This document shows positions 1 through 13,653 of a DNA stretch of 64,000 nt, one piece after another. The translations under genes and the position numbers were made by a program. The stretch is from Epinephelus fuscoguttatus (Eukaryota > Chordata > Actinopteri > Perciformes > Serranidae), in assembly GCF_011397635.1 (NCBI RefSeq), contig NC_064762.1, positions 25,402,117 to 25,466,116 on the forward strand. Reading direction: 5' to 3'. The notes under the pieces are model-generated. The model was not told the origin of the DNA, made no database searches, and saw only the letters and a program-made list of their open reading frames with translations. Numbering within the stretch: position 1 is the stretch's first letter; each line of letters opens with the position of its first letter.

Positions 1-705
1 CACAAGTTGTCACTGGGAAATATTGTACTTTTTAGTCCACTTGACAGCTTTACTTAGTTACTTTGATTTTAAAGTTGAGAGGGGCTGTATAATGGCTACT
101 TTTACATTTGATACTTCAAGTACATTTTGCTGTTACCTCTGTTGGCCTATTTCTACTTAAATTAGATTTTGAATAGAAGGCTTTTACTTGTAATTGAGTA
201 GGTTTGTATGTTTTATTGGACAGTATACATTGTGAAGGTAGACATTTGGGCTCTGTGAACAGGTGACAGCACTTATTGCTATTTTCTGAATTTTTACAAA
301 CTGAAAAATTGCTCTATTATTTTCGACAATAATCAGCAAATTAATGCGTAATAAAAAACAAATACTTGCAGTGAGATACAAAACAGAAAAAATAAATGAA
401 AAATGAAATACTCCAATTCAGGCAACAACAGTAAAATCCTGCTTTTATATTAATGCATGAGTGACAACAATCTAATCATATGATATATATTAGTATAACA
501 ATCACAGAGGACAGTTTTCTGTATTGATTGCTTTTACTTTTAATACTTTAAGTACACTTCCTGATTACTGATACTTGCATACTTTTACTTAAGTAACATT
601 TTCAATGCAAGACTTTTACCTGCATGCAATGAAATATTTCTTTACAGTGTATTATTAGTATTTTTGCACCAGTAAATTATCTGTATACTTCCTCCACCGC
701 TGATG
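1..705 (-). repeat. Dispersed 'TTTACTTAAGTAAAAGT' repeat, reverse orientation
   Basis: The stretch is AT-rich and carries repeated variants of ACTTTTACTTAAGTA, ending near 700 in a CTTCCTCCACCGCTGAT-like end. Related sequence recurs at 1365-1735, 6350-6525 and 60437-60870, which marks it as a dispersed element. No coding potential is seen. Family assignment is not possible by eye. Confidence 0.6.
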
Positions 706-984
706 TCAGATATTTATTCTCTTGTATGTGCGCATTATTAGAACAGTTACTACAACATTTAACCTTGCACTGTCACTTTTATAGTGCACAACTAATACTA
801 GGAAACACACAAACAGAAATACAAGACAAACACAGTTAACACTGGTTTGCTGGGTTCATTCAGTAGATCGATGTCAAGAGGATTACATTGATTTGGGGAA
901 AATCCTCCCTGAGCCTGCCGTCTGTTTGTGTGTTACTGTGGCCCCCTCATACCTGACAGCCCTCACAGGATTAATGGCAGTGAG
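706..984. other. Intergenic DNA upstream of fmn1
   Basis: No gene, RNA or recognisable repeat is seen here. The base composition becomes less AT-rich from about 880 towards the promoter block that follows. Confidence 0.5.
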
Positions 985-1161
985 TCTTATCCGAGGAGCC
1001 AATAGGAATCAACCGAATTCTCACGAACAGCGCTGATTGGATTAAACTTGTGTGTGACACTTCAGTGGGCGGGGAGTTGACTTCTGTCACCTGAGTGTCA
1101 CTGTGGGTTCAGCAGAGGAGAAACCTGCTGCTGCACCGACGGACTAAACACATACCGCTAG
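985..1161 (+). promoter_or_regulatory. fmn1: fmn1 long-form promoter and non-coding first exon
   Basis: A CCAAT box is at 999-1003, an inverted CCAAT (ATTGG) at 1036-1040 and a GC box (GTGGGCGGGGA) at 1065-1075. No TATA box is seen. Transcription probably starts near 1100. A good splice donor (CTAG then GTAAAG) ends the exon at 1161. The next exon has its acceptor at 3345-3346 and carries the fmn1 start codon. Promoter and exon are inferred from these signals and from position only. Confidence 0.55.
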
Positions 1162-1364
1162 GTAAAGGACAAAATACTTTTGTTTATTTATGTATTTATT
1201 TTGACCTTTTATGTGATTAATTTCCGAAAGAATGAGAACATTAATCTTTTTTTAAAGCATTGTCAAGAGGTTTTTTCTTCTAGATTTGAAGCCGAATTAT
1301 TTAGTTTACTGCGTGAAAAGGAAAAAAAACAAAAGTCAAGTTATAAATTTTAGCATTAAAAACA

Positions 1365-1735
1365 GTAGTAAAGTAGTAGTTGTAGATAAAAGTAGCTCTA
1401 CCACAATGAACAAATACTCACAACACAAGTAAAAGTCCTGCATTCAGAGTCTTACTCATTAAGTAAAAGTCTTGTCTTTAAATAGCCTACATTTAAAGTA
1501 CCAAAACATCATAACTGATGCATTAATGTGTTGGTATCACTAATATTGATATATTATAATATATAATATAAATATATAATAATATATTTGAATCAACACA
1601 TAGTGAGGTAAAAATAGAGAGTAGAAGTATATTGAAGGACAGAATGGAAATACTCAAGTAAAGTACATTAAAATTTGACGTAATTACAGTAAATGTACCT
1701 CTACAAGTTTATTACTTTACCCTTAAGTTTGAGAA
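1365..1735 (+). repeat. Dispersed 'AAGTAAAAGTCCTGCATTC' repeat
   Basis: It carries AAGTAAAAGTCCTGCATTC and AAGTAAAGTACATTAAAAT motifs shared with the copies at 1-705, 6350-6525 and 60437-60870. It is AT-rich, non-coding and lies inside fmn1 intron 1. Confidence 0.6.
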
Positions 1736-2271
1736 TCAGGGAAACTGTATATCACGTGTGTCCAGTTTCCACTCATTTTCTGCAAAATTACATTTAAGTT
1801 ACATAACTGGTAAACATGGTGAAGGCATGTGTTTTACACGCATATTATCTTTGCACAAAGGTGTACTGTTTGTCTGTTTGTGATGCCTTAGTGTAGAGCT
1901 GCAACTGACCATCATTTTCATCAATTATTAATTATTATTTTCCCCATTAATCATAGTACATAAGAAGTCTATCACAACTTCCAGAACCCCAGGATGACAT
2001 ATTGACATGTCTTGTTTTGACCAACAGTCCAGACCCCAATGTGACTGATTATATCGTAGAAGACTAAGAAAACAAGCAAATAGCTACATCAGAGAACCCA
2101 AACAACTTTAGAAAATGAGTTAAAAAGTTGGCAGCTAATTTTCCACTGATTGTGGTGTCTGTTTCAGCTCTACATTAATACTTGTTTGTATCAATTCAGG
2201 TCTTTTTGCACTCTGCACTTACTTTTATGCACCCATAAAGTAGGCTACAGTTTTATGTTTGGTGTAGTCGT

Positions 2272-3251
2272 AAAGGGACAGTTCACCCCCAAATCAAAAG
2301 TAAATATTTCTCCTCGTACCTGTAGTGCTGTTCATCAGTCTAGATTGTTTTGGTATGAGTTGCAGAGTGTTGCAGATATCAGCTGTAGAGATGTCTGCAC
2401 TTGGCTTGTGGAGACTTAAAGCGCCCAAAAATACATTTGAAAAACTCAACAGCAATGTCTCTTTCCAGAAATCATGACCCAGTAACCTAAGATAATCCAC
2501 AGACCTTGTTGTGAGCAGTTTCATGTCGGAACTATTTTCTTTTTACCAAACAACACCCATCAACCATATCATTGTGCAAAAGGAAGCGTGCATCTGCTGC
2601 TAGCTCACCTAGCACCACTGAGCTAGCTAACATTACAGCTCAGCTAAGGAGGACACCAATAATGTTTACAGGCTGCACTGTCATGAGCCTCTCGTCCGTG
2701 AGTCTATGCACTCAAAGAAATCAGACTTAAGTCCCACTCATTACATATTGGCTTACTCTGCATTACATCAAACATTTAAAGAAGTGACAAAGAGAATATC
2801 ATTTTTAATGTCATATAGAAATTTGAATTTGTAGTTTAATATGAATGAATGAGTTGTGATAGGAGGTTAGGTGAAATATCAACTAGGAAGCGGTCTTGTG
2901 AAAGTTTGTAAAACACTGAACCAGAGCTTAAATGGAAAGAATGCAAGCTGCTGAAGTCTGGTTGTAATTGTCAACAGTCTGGTAAGTTTTATATTGTGGC
3001 TATGATAATGTGGAGAATATAATTAGGAAGATGTAATGCCATTACCACACTGAACGCTCATATTCACTGACCCTCCATCTCTCCTTCCACCACACACTCA
3101 CTGACTCACACACAAGCACACCCACTGTCCAGTGCAATTATCATCCATTCCCTTACTCTGCAACTCACACCAAAACAATCTAGACTGATAAACAGCACTA
3201 CAGGTAAGAGGAAAATATGTATTTTAGATTTTTTGGGTTGAACTGTGCTTT
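2272..3251 (+). mobile_element. Foldback MITE, copy 1 of the 'AAAGGGACAGTTCACCC' family
   Basis: The left end is AAAGGGACAGTTCACCC. The right end is a diverged reverse complement (GGTTGAACTGTGCTTTT). Subterminal blocks such as CAGTCTAGATTGTTTTGG return as the reverse complement near 3175, so the element is a long imperfect inverted repeat. No transposase is present. Other copies are at 22860-23065, 23944-24400 and 59330-60435. Confidence 0.75.
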
Positions 3252-3351
3252 TAAACCCTGATAGAAGCATCCATCAGTAAGCAGACACACTCTCATACAC
3301 TCATTTAAAACAAGTGAGAACTAAACGTTGTATCTTTCTTTGTCAGGACTC

Positions 3352-3441
3352 ATGTGGTTGTCCAGTGGCCTAACTGCTTCTAAAGAATCTGCTCATGTTG
3401 CAAAGGAATCATCTCATGCTGTATCTGTGGTAATCAAATAA
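3352..3441 (+). CDS. Upstream ORF in the fmn1 5' leader (29 codons)
   Basis: An ATG at 3352 opens a 29-codon frame whose TAA (3439-3441) ends one base before the formin ATG at 3443. The whole frame lies in the exon that starts at 3347, so it is present in the spliced long-form leader. Its ATG context is weak (C at -3, T at +4), whereas the main start is strong (A at -3, G at +4). This suggests leaky scanning with termination right at the main start. The peptide resembles nothing I recognise and a regulatory role is inference. Confidence 0.4.
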   Translation: MWLSSGLTASKESAHVAKESSHAVSVVIK

Positions 3442-3442
3442 C

Positions 3443-5075
3443 ATGGAGGGCACTTCCGCTACCTTAAGCCTCTACATCCCGATCAGAGAGAGGAGCAGTG
3501 TGAGTCCATCCCTCTCCCACTGCAGGGGCCCAGCTTCCCCCTCTGAAGCCCCTCTGAACCACCAACAAGGACGAACCTCTAACTGCGGAGAGGAGGGTCC
3601 AGCTGAAACAGTGAAGCAGGGGCAAGCAGACAAAGTCTTTGAAGAAACCCTCAAAGAGTTGAACGACTCCTCTGAGTTCTGGCTGACAGAGTTGTTCCCG
3701 TTGTGTTTGGAGTGCAACACTTTCATGAGCATGGGCAACCAACAGGGCATGAAGATTAAGCCGAACTTCTGCGGTCATGCAGAGAGTTGGGACATTTTAC
3801 CGAAATCCCCCAGACTATATATCCCTCGGAAGAGAAGGAGAAGAGTGGAGGAGCTGGTTTACACCGGCGGCTTTCAGCATAACCTCAAGATGACACCCGG
3901 GACTCCAAGGGCGAGGAGGTTGACAAAGCTGCGGATAGCGAGCTCTCCCACCTTTGAGGAGTGGGACATGGAAGAAGACGGGCTGATCATGTGCACAAAT
4001 GCAGCCAGGAGGAAGAGGGTAATGGGAAAGGAAAGAGTTTCATCTGTTGAGGAGAGGAACAGGAGTCCACAGGAGCTAAAGCCAGTATGGAGAGTGAGGC
4101 TGCCGGATGCCCCATCTGCAAATGTTCGTAGGTCTTCCAGCAACAAAAGAAAGGATTTATCTGTGGAGGAAGACTGTGCACTCCCAGACTCAGACACAGA
4201 CATTTCTGAGTATGACAATGACATGTACTCAACTATCTCCTCCACAAGGAAGACAGAAGACAGTATCACAAATTCTCAAAACCAGATCACCCAGGCAGCA
4301 AGAGACACAGGTGAGGACAAGAGAGCTGAAAGCATTGAGAAGACCTCTCAATGGAGGTCTGCATCACAGCGAGTAATGGGCAAGATTGAGGAGGTGGAAG
4401 GGATCATACGTCGGGTGAGTGTCACCAGTTCGGACTGGCTCAAAGAAGACAGCAATGAAGCTGAGTTGATCTCAGATGGATGCATTGGTGAGTCCCAGAA
4501 CAAGGGGTGCAATGAAGACGAGTCTCTGCTGGTTGAGGAGCTTCAAGCTCTGGGTGAAGCTCTGAGTCAGAGTCTGCGTCAGGTCCTGAAGATGGAGGGC
4601 GCAAAAATACAGAGTGAACCTTTCACAGAGGCCAAGAAGACTTCTTACGAGCCAAGCCTCAAAGGATCAACAGGAAGGCCTCTAAATCTCCCATCATATT
4701 CTCACAGCTTCACCTCTACTGTGCCAAACAACTCGTCATCAACCTCTTTTTCAGCAGGTGGAGAAACCTCCCCTGTACCCTCGCCGTCTCTGTCTGCAAT
4801 CCTGGATGTTTCCCAGAGAACATCCAGCAGCTTTGAGGGCATGTCTCCCATCCTGTCACCTTTATTGACACCCAGTCTGTACAGCCGGTGTTCTCTGCCT
4901 CTGAGTCTGACCGACCAGCAAGACAGTTTATTCCCTCAGGGGGGTGGAGGCTGTGGAAGTGCCAACACAGTGTCTGGTGGGACAGGAAATGATGAGAGGA
5001 GCAGCAGGAAGAGTGGACAGAGTCAGACATACAGATGCACGGGTGAGACCAGTCGAGATGATCTACTCTCTTCAG
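3443..5075 (+). CDS. fmn1: fmn1 long-form N-terminal exon
   Basis: It encodes the first 544 aa plus one base. The start is supported by similarity to the mammalian long isoform (MEGT...) and by a second conserved short block, MGNQQG, near residue 96. The rest is low-complexity, Ser/Glu/Lys-rich and probably disordered, with a basic cluster (RKRRRRVEE) near residue 130. The donor is TCTTCAG then GTAATA. The split codon G plus AT from the next exon gives Asp and keeps the frame. Confidence 0.9.
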
Positions 5076-7787
5076 GTAATATGCTAATTTTGCTACTCCA
5101 ACATTGAGTCTTATGTATATAATTAATATGTAGCTGATAACAAACATAATTTGTGATTTAAGCTGAAATCAAAGTTCAGTTTTGACCTCAGAAACAACAG
5201 TTACCGAGAAATAGTCGCACCACATAGTCCATTTAGTATCTGCTCTAGTAGCTTTTGATCACATCACATGACCTTCATTAGCATGTGGAGTTTGCCCAGA
5301 ACTTAAAAGAAATAAAATTACATTCAGTTTCTAAAAAATGCAAAGTTGTAATATCAATTACAAGCTTTGTGATCTAATTGTGAGTATTTGATTGTCAGTG
5401 GTAAATGAGGTACTCAGATTCTTTACTTAAAGGCAAACTATTCTGCTAATAATCAGGTTTAAACTGGTATTACATGCTTTAATGTTTTAATGTAAGCACT
5501 TTATTTTCCTCATACTGTTACTGTCTCTTTAAGCCCCTCTCCTGGAAAAGGCCAGTCTGCTCTGATAGGTTAGCGTTTCAGAATTTCCAGGTTTCTAGGT
5601 CTTTAATCATCTTAGCGTCTCTGCACCGTCATTGCAGTCAGCAAAAGAGTAATGGAGTAAAGCTGCACTTTCTACCATGAAATATTACCAATAAAAGCTT
5701 CTAAACACAGCTAGACATGTCGGTGAAGATTCTCAGTCATCCAGGTCATGGTAATCTTAAGTGCTATATCATAGGCAACTGGACTTGCTTGAGTTTCTTG
5801 AAGACGCTTCACCTCTCATCCAAGAGGCTTCTTCAGTTCTAATTTACTGGTGTGGAGTCACAGGCTTTAAACTCTGTGTGGGTGCTTGCCCTTACAGAGT
5901 TGTTAAGGTTACATGTGAGTTGTTGACCTACTGAGCCATCATGTGTATCGAAACTCAAGGAAGCCCAGTTGCCTACGATGAAGCGCTTAAGACAACCAGA
6001 CATGTTTCAGCAGGAGTATGATCTAAAACCTTGGGAAGAATTAACACCATCAGCAACTAAATTAGACGTTAGCATATAGCCATGTGTAGCAGTGTACATG
6101 ATGTAAATACTTGCAGTAGCATGCCTGACCAAATAAATGAACCCTGACATTAGCTTGTTTCAAAAGTAGAAAAAAAAAAACAGTTGCAAACAGAGTATTC
6201 AGAGCGGTCTGAGGGCTGAGGTTTTCACTCACAGGGATTACTTTTACATACATTTACGACATTATTTGAAACTCTGGTCACATTTAATATGAAAGTCCGA
6301 CACTGTTACATTATACATGTGATAGACAACAAGGGTAAGTATTATAGGTCCCCTTTAAGTAAAGGTAGCAATACCACTGTCTAAAAATACTACATTACGT
6401 TACATTATTTAAGTAAAAGTCCTGAATTCAAAGTCTTAAGTCAAAGTACACAAGCATTATCAGCAAAAAGTACTTAAAAGTATCAAAGAACAAGTACTGT
6501 AAAACTCCAATTAGTAGCCCAGGCTATTATTTGCTTAAATCGCTGAAATCAACAGGCCTATATTTGGGACACACTTTTAACGACTTTCACACAAAAATGT
6601 TGCTCAGCAAAAATCGGGAAATACAACCAAACTGTTTCGTTTATTTAAACCAGTATGAATATTGTTTAAAAATTAGCCTCCAGATAACATATCAGTTATG
6701 AATCATTCATTTGACCTAGCTCTGACAGGCAGCGCATCAGAGAGAGAGTGTGACTTATGGCACTTGAGGATTATGGCACCCAGTATACCGACATAACACC
6801 ACTTTGACCTGTTTAAATAATACTCCCAACTTGGATTAATTTTTATGAAAAACCCTTTTGATTCTTTTGGTCTGACAACCCTTACGGACTAAAGGAATAT
6901 GAATAGCTTACAGGATGATCATGATGGGCACATAATTTGAGGTAGCCAACAATCCAGTTTTATACATCTGAACATTTACTATAAAAAAAAATGAACTGCT
7001 TGCCAACCAGACCAGCCTTCTAATTTTAATTTAATTAATTGATTGATTTAAATTTTTAATTGAATTTCATTTTACAGTACTCATTAAACAGAATGGCTCC
7101 TGTCACAGTGTGATAGTATTATAGAATATTATATTATTCAGTTTTCATCACTAACGGATACATGTAAGAGCATTTTAATTTGTAGTTCTTCAACATGGAG
7201 CCAGTTTGAGACACTTCGTAATACTGGGTACATTATTATAGCATACATAGCATACTCATATGTTTTTGTATGTAATAAGTACCTATTAGTGTCAAATAAA
7301 TGTAGAGATGTAAAAAGTACAATAATTCCATCTGAATTGTAGTGAAGTAAAAGTATAAAGTTGCACAAAATATAGATACTCAATAGAGAAATATTACACA
7401 TTTGATGGGGTGTTACATGACAGTGACTTTTTATTCAGAATTGACTCTATTGGTTCGCTCCAGATTCAGTTCACTGATATGGATGATATCCTGAAGTATG
7501 TTAAAGGATTTCATAGCTCTAGTTTCTATCATATGTGTCTCATGATGTGCTCCATGGTTGGCCAGCGTACAGTGGATTAAAGAGGACAAAATACCTTTAC
7601 AAAGTGTGTGTGTAAAAGCATGATGCTGACTTGGTTATTGAAGTGAACAGAGGAGGAAGAAGAGCAGACGGCTTTCAAGGTGGAACATGCTGAGTCCTGA
7701 CTGTCAGATCTACACATCGATTGAGACGCTCTGATTTGAATGCTCTGAACTCAGTCTGCTGGTGTCTGATCTTATCTGCTACTGTAG

Positions 7788-7819
<32 letters not shown>

Positions 7820-7831
7820 TCTCTCTCTCTC

Positions 7832-7887
<56 letters not shown>

Positions 7888-7988
7888 TCTCTGTTTCTCA
7901 CCACAGCTGCTGAAGCAGACCTGAAGGATGTTTGGTAGTCTGTAAATAATGACCCCTTGCTGGTTTGACGTGGTGGTATGTCAAACAC

Positions 7989-8064
<76 letters not shown>

Positions 8065-11000
8065 CTCAGGCATGAAGTACTAGTGAGCACCTGATGTGGA
8101 TAGCCTCATAGTCCTTCAGTAGCACTGACCTGAGACGCCCAGAGTTTCCATTTAAAGAGCACCAAGAGAAATTCTGTGTGTCTGTGTGTGTGTGTGTGTC
8201 TACTGGACAGAGGCTTGTAATGAAAATGAACCATGTTGGATTTCTTTTGCAGATAGATGCAAACATGCATTTTTCTGGATCAATTTAAAAAAAAGATGTA
8301 CAGGGTGTGTTCTTACTGCAGTTGCACACACCTTGCTATGCCACTTATTTATTATGCCACTTTATAATGAAATTTAGCTGCCTAGACGTCATCTTTGTGC
8401 CAATCTCCGTGTGTATTCACAATCCATAAACACAATAATACAAGACGACTGCATGTTGCTTGGATTTACATTTGTAAAGCAACGACCAGCTGGTGGGTTG
8501 GTCATTACAAACTCATGCTGTGCAACTTCATGCAGAAGTTTATTTTAAATTTAGATCCAAAATTTTAGAAAGCTTTCAGATATGTCAGGCTGGAGTTTTG
8601 GGGGGGAAAGTTGTACAAGATGATGCACAAGTATGGAAGCCCATTTCTGCCAGTGTAATGAAAAAAAAAATCCTAAGTCACAATAATGAGAAACTCTTGA
8701 AATAATGACTAATCTCAAAATAATGCGAAACCTTCTCAAACTGAAGACCCACTATCTCAAAATATTGCAAAGCTTTATAAAAGTCTTGACTGTATATCTC
8801 AACATTTTTAATGAAAAACCTTATCAAAATATTGACTAAATATCTCAAAAATTTTATTAAAAATACTAAATGAAAATATTGACTTAATATCCCAAAACTT
8901 TTAATGAAAAACATAATAGAAATATTAACATAATATCTTAACATTTTTAATGAAAAGCTTTAGGAAAATATTGACTTAATATCTCAAAATTTGAAAAAAC
9001 TTTCTCAAAATAATAACTTTATATCCCAAAATATTTAATTATTTAAAAAATAATGAGAAACCTTCTCAAAATAAAGACTTAGTGTCTTAAAATAATGAAA
9101 AATATCAATACCTGTTTGATAAAGTTTTTTATTGCAATGACTGAACAGGTTGTTGTTTTCTTTTTATCACTGGTGGAAATAAGTCTCCATACGCAAGACA
9201 TTTATATTGCTGAAGTTAATTTTCTTTATCAGGGATAGCAAATTATGCGTCTATGCACCCAACTTTAAAAAAAGTTAAAATATCTCATCAACTAAAATGT
9301 GCTTCAAATGTCTACAGCCTGACACCTCTGCCTCATATTTTTGCCAAACCTCAAGAGTGGTGGCCAGTCTTAAATCTTCCTTGCTAGGCTAGCTATGATT
9401 CTCAATCCAAAAAAGTAAAAGTCTCGAGGGGGAGGGAATTTAATAGTGTGTGGACAGTTTCATTTGCTTTCACCTCCAACTCTGCAAGGTTAAAGTTCCA
9501 TGTAATAGTGGTGTTACTGTCATTATAAGGTTCAAATATGTTTTGTGGCTCTCGACAATTTTTTTTATTATTATTTTTGGTCAAAAATGGCTCTCCTGAT
9601 AGTAAAGGTTGTCGACCCATGGTCTAGATTTATTAAAAATGAGTCTTGGTTTGGATTATCAATTATTTAAATATCATGTAACTTCATAACTAGAAGATGA
9701 TATTTTAAATAGTGTATATACAGACAGTGTGGATTTAGATTATTTGAGCAATCTTAAAGCTACTTCAGGGAAAATATAGGGAAAAGTATGTAAAGGACTG
9801 AAACTTAACCTCCTGTATAGAATTGATTGCATGAGTCTGGCACTCAGATCAGTACAGAGTCTGATGTCTCGTCCTCACTTTTCAGAAAATGAAAGCCTGA
9901 CCAGGCCGTGCAGGAGGACGCCTGGCTGTCCAAATAGGATTAGAGCTCAGCGCTTTGTGAGATACAACACATCTTTAGAGGATGATGATTAGAGTGAGAG
10001 GAAGAAAGACATGCGGGGCCCTCTGAGGGTTTTATTCTCAAAATCCAGTGTTCTCTCCAGTGTGGTCAAATGGAGGACAGATAACACATTTCCATAAGCT
10101 GTTTAATCTGGCTGTGAGGACGGCCATGTGTCCGCTGAAAGTTACACAACTGGCATCTCTGTTGGCGCTCTTATCTGAAACGATACTGATGGGTTTACTG
10201 TAGAATAGCTTCCTCTCTCTGTTCCCGGGACTTTGTGACCAGCTCGGCAGTAAATGGGGAAATCTGGATGCAGGTAGTGAAAGGAAACACAGTCATCTCC
10301 TCGAGGTTGAGCTGCCTTTGACCACATCTGGTATTAGCTGGTTGTTTTTATCCACACTGCCCTACAGGACTATCACATTTTTAGCTCGACCACAGTGGGA
10401 ATTGAACCCCTAATTCATACTCCTAAACCCTACTGTGGCAACTCAGACGCAGAAATAGATACACAGATAGTTTCCTTTCTTAAATACATATCCAGATTAA
10501 TTTTAAAACATGTTTTGTGTGATATTGAAATTTCTCGTTGTGCATGTGCAGTCTGCACCCTAATAGTTTTCCAATTAGCACATTTGGCTTGGGATCAGCA
10601 GCTGTCAGCCATCCAGCATCGCACATCAATCAACCTGCTAATGCTGTGTAGGTATACAACATACTGTAGTATGTAATTGATAGGGATATTAGAGCTTAAT
10701 GAAACACTATAAATAGTAAAACATTTGCTACATTTAGGGCTAAATTTGCCTCCATGTATGCATTCATCAAGACATATCAGCTTAATTATCACATTTTAGA
10801 GCAGCTTTTATGGTGCAGACTCTATGTTTGTATAAAAAATAAATTCATAAAAATCAGGAGTAAAGGCTTCATCTCAGTCTGGAGGATTTGCTTTACCACA
10901 TGTGATTGAAAAATTGAGAGTAATCTATTAACGAAAGAATGCTGGATGCTCGTGTACTGACTGCAGTAGAATCTCAGGCTTAAAGAAGTAGATTTTAATT

Positions 11001-13620
11001 AAAGAGGAGCGGTTGGCACATCCAAAAAACTCAACAGCTGTTTGTAGTTGATCTGTCATAGATCTCTTTCAGGCACCAAACAATTATAAACCAGAATGCT
11101 GGAGGTGTTTTTTTGTTCTTCTTTGAAATTCAAAAGTTAAACAGTGAGAGTTTCTGCTGTTTATTTTTAGCTGAAGTTCAGTTTCCCATCCTCATGGTGA
11201 CACTGTAGCATAACAGGCAAGATTTACTGCAGGGCTGCAGAATCTGTCAGCCTTTCAAAGATTCCTGTGTTGATTAATTTGGCACTCAGTCTGTAAAAAG
11301 CTGTGAACAATCGCCATGTGAGGAAAACATTTTAACTCTCTGTCTCCATAATTAGAGGAAGAACTGAAAGCATATTTCCCTCAGAGGCAGCATGCACCTG
11401 CTGCTGAGACTGAGACACTGTGATAATGAAATGCAGTAGATTTAGTGACAGTGTAGACGAGTGACACTCAATTTACGGGCCGTGGGCCAAATCAAGCCTG
11501 CAATAGTGTGCTGGATGCCCCCCCCCCAACCATTTTCTAATTCATAATTAGATTCAGAGCTGGGATTTTTTTTTTGTACTTTCAAAATAAATACCATTCA
11601 AGGAAAAAAATAGCATCAAAATAGAGATTAAAAAATGCCAGGGGAGGTATGAGCTCAGTCCCAAATATTTTTAAATCCTAGAAGTGGTCCTGTGTACACT
11701 CAAACTGTGCAAGGCTGCTGCCCCTGGCCTCCTGTCATTTCTCAAAAGTGGCCCCAGGGCAAAACAAGATGAATATCCCTGCTGTAGAGTGGCATGTGGC
11801 TCTTAAACCCACAGTGCCCATGTTTTTTTTGTTTTTTTTTTGACATTTCCATTTCCATGAATCATTGTTGTAGGCGTAAAGTTATTCTTACATTCTCCAT
11901 CTGTAAAAATGCCTATACACTGACTTCTTTTTTAACATTTCATGACCTAAAATGTGTGTCATGTGCCTTTTCCTCTGAGTTTTGTGATAGCGTTGCTCTT
12001 GAGTCCTGATATATTAAGGCTAGCTGTGGATTCCAAATCCAAAATCCCAAAATAAAAAGGAAAAAAAAATCTTGGAAGACAATTGAGAATTTAATAGTGC
12101 ATAGACAGTTTTGTTTGCTTTCACCACAACAATGGGATGTTAAAAAAGAAGCAGCAAAAGTGATATCCCTGTGGTAGTTAAACATGATGAAGTGCCCTCT
12201 AAGGCAGCCTTAAAATTGCACGTTGGTACCTTTTTTTTTTAAAATTTTTTCCACCCCTGCTCATCAGACAACCCAAGCCTGCTGCTGGTCACACATAAAA
12301 TATCTGCCAGATATAAGACTACTTCAATAAGGAGAGACTTGTTTTTTCTAGTAAACAGAATATTTATTAACATGTGCACATAAGAATGAAAAATGTGGAA
12401 AGACTTTGGCGATTGGACTCTGCCATTAAAGACACACAGTTTGAGATTCCTCAGTGATAATGATTGAGTAATGAACTGACTCCCTTCTCCTCCAGATGAG
12501 GCGCTGCAGAGGCAGGAGAAGATCTGGCAGCGGGAGGTTGAGGAGTCTCTCTCCTTCTGCAGGTCACTGTCTCATCCCTCCAGACCGAAACACATTGACT
12601 TCCTGCGTATCACCGCTCCTGAGGATGACATCATTGATACACCAGCATCCACGCCTCTCCCACCAGAGTTTAGGGTGAGTAGTTTTAAAGACTTGATCTG
12701 TGTCGCACAGTCTAGACTGAATTTTTTTTTAATCATGTACTACCACAACCTAAAAATCTGGAGTGTTTTCTTCAGAGCAAATGACAGCACATCAGCCAGT
12801 GACAAGGACATGATCACCTAAATTAGCTGCTGTAGTGACTCACTAAAAAAAAACTTGCAGATTATTGGCCCATGAGTCTGTGCCAAAGTAATCCTGAACA
12901 TGCTACCTAACCCTCTACCTGCTCCAGCAGCACTCACAGGCAGTATTTAAATGAGTGTAAAGTCACTTGCCACTTTTGAAAAATATGGGGAATTTTGGAT
13001 GAAAACAAAATGACATGACATGTATCATGCATCATGGTGTAAGTGTATGAAAATATGGCTCTTACTCTCAGCTTTTTACTGAACAGCACATAATGTGGCC
13101 GACATTCTGCATGTATCGTGATGGAAAAGTTAGAATAATGAAAAGTGTTGCAGTCTTGTTGTTGTGGGTTTGGACTTCACTCAGGTGCAAGATTTTCACC
13201 TGATCTGGCTGATGAGTGCTCGCACCCCATGGTTGTGTGCGATACTTTTAATTAGGACCCATAGGTAAACATGATGAGTTCCATCTATTAAAGCTGCATA
13301 GACCCTAATGCATTAGTACTTTTAAATAGTACTCGTAAAAGCAGAAACAGAAAACAATGATATGAATTCAGTAGGAACAAATTGATTTGCACTGACATCA
13401 TTAAAAAATTGGAATAATGAAATAAAGCACCTGTGACACAAGACAAAAAGTATATCTCTGGGGTCTGCAGGTACCCCAGTCGGTAGGATGATGGCTCTGT
13501 AACACTAGGAAACATATTCCTTGTGTGAATAATGCTGCGTCATCATGACCTCAACCTAAACGTTCTCACCACACTGCCTCACAGTCCCTTAGATCCAGGT
13601 TCAACAAACAGCCTCATACG

Positions 13621-13653
<33 letters not shown>

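Larger units (their letters stand above)
1162..3346 (+). other. fmn1: fmn1 first intron (5' UTR intron)
   Basis: The intron runs from GTAAAG at 1162 to TTTCTTTGTCAG ending at 3346. It contains the dispersed repeat at 1365-1735 and a foldback element at 2272-3251. Nothing else coding is seen. Confidence 0.5.

Noticed and set aside
7779-8090. A 103-codon minus-strand frame over the microsatellites
   Set aside because: It is made of translated CT, CA and GT repeats.
10380-10480. tRNA-like B box on the minus strand (GGTTCAATTCC)
   Set aside because: The T stem has only about three pairs and no A box or acceptor stem could be placed.
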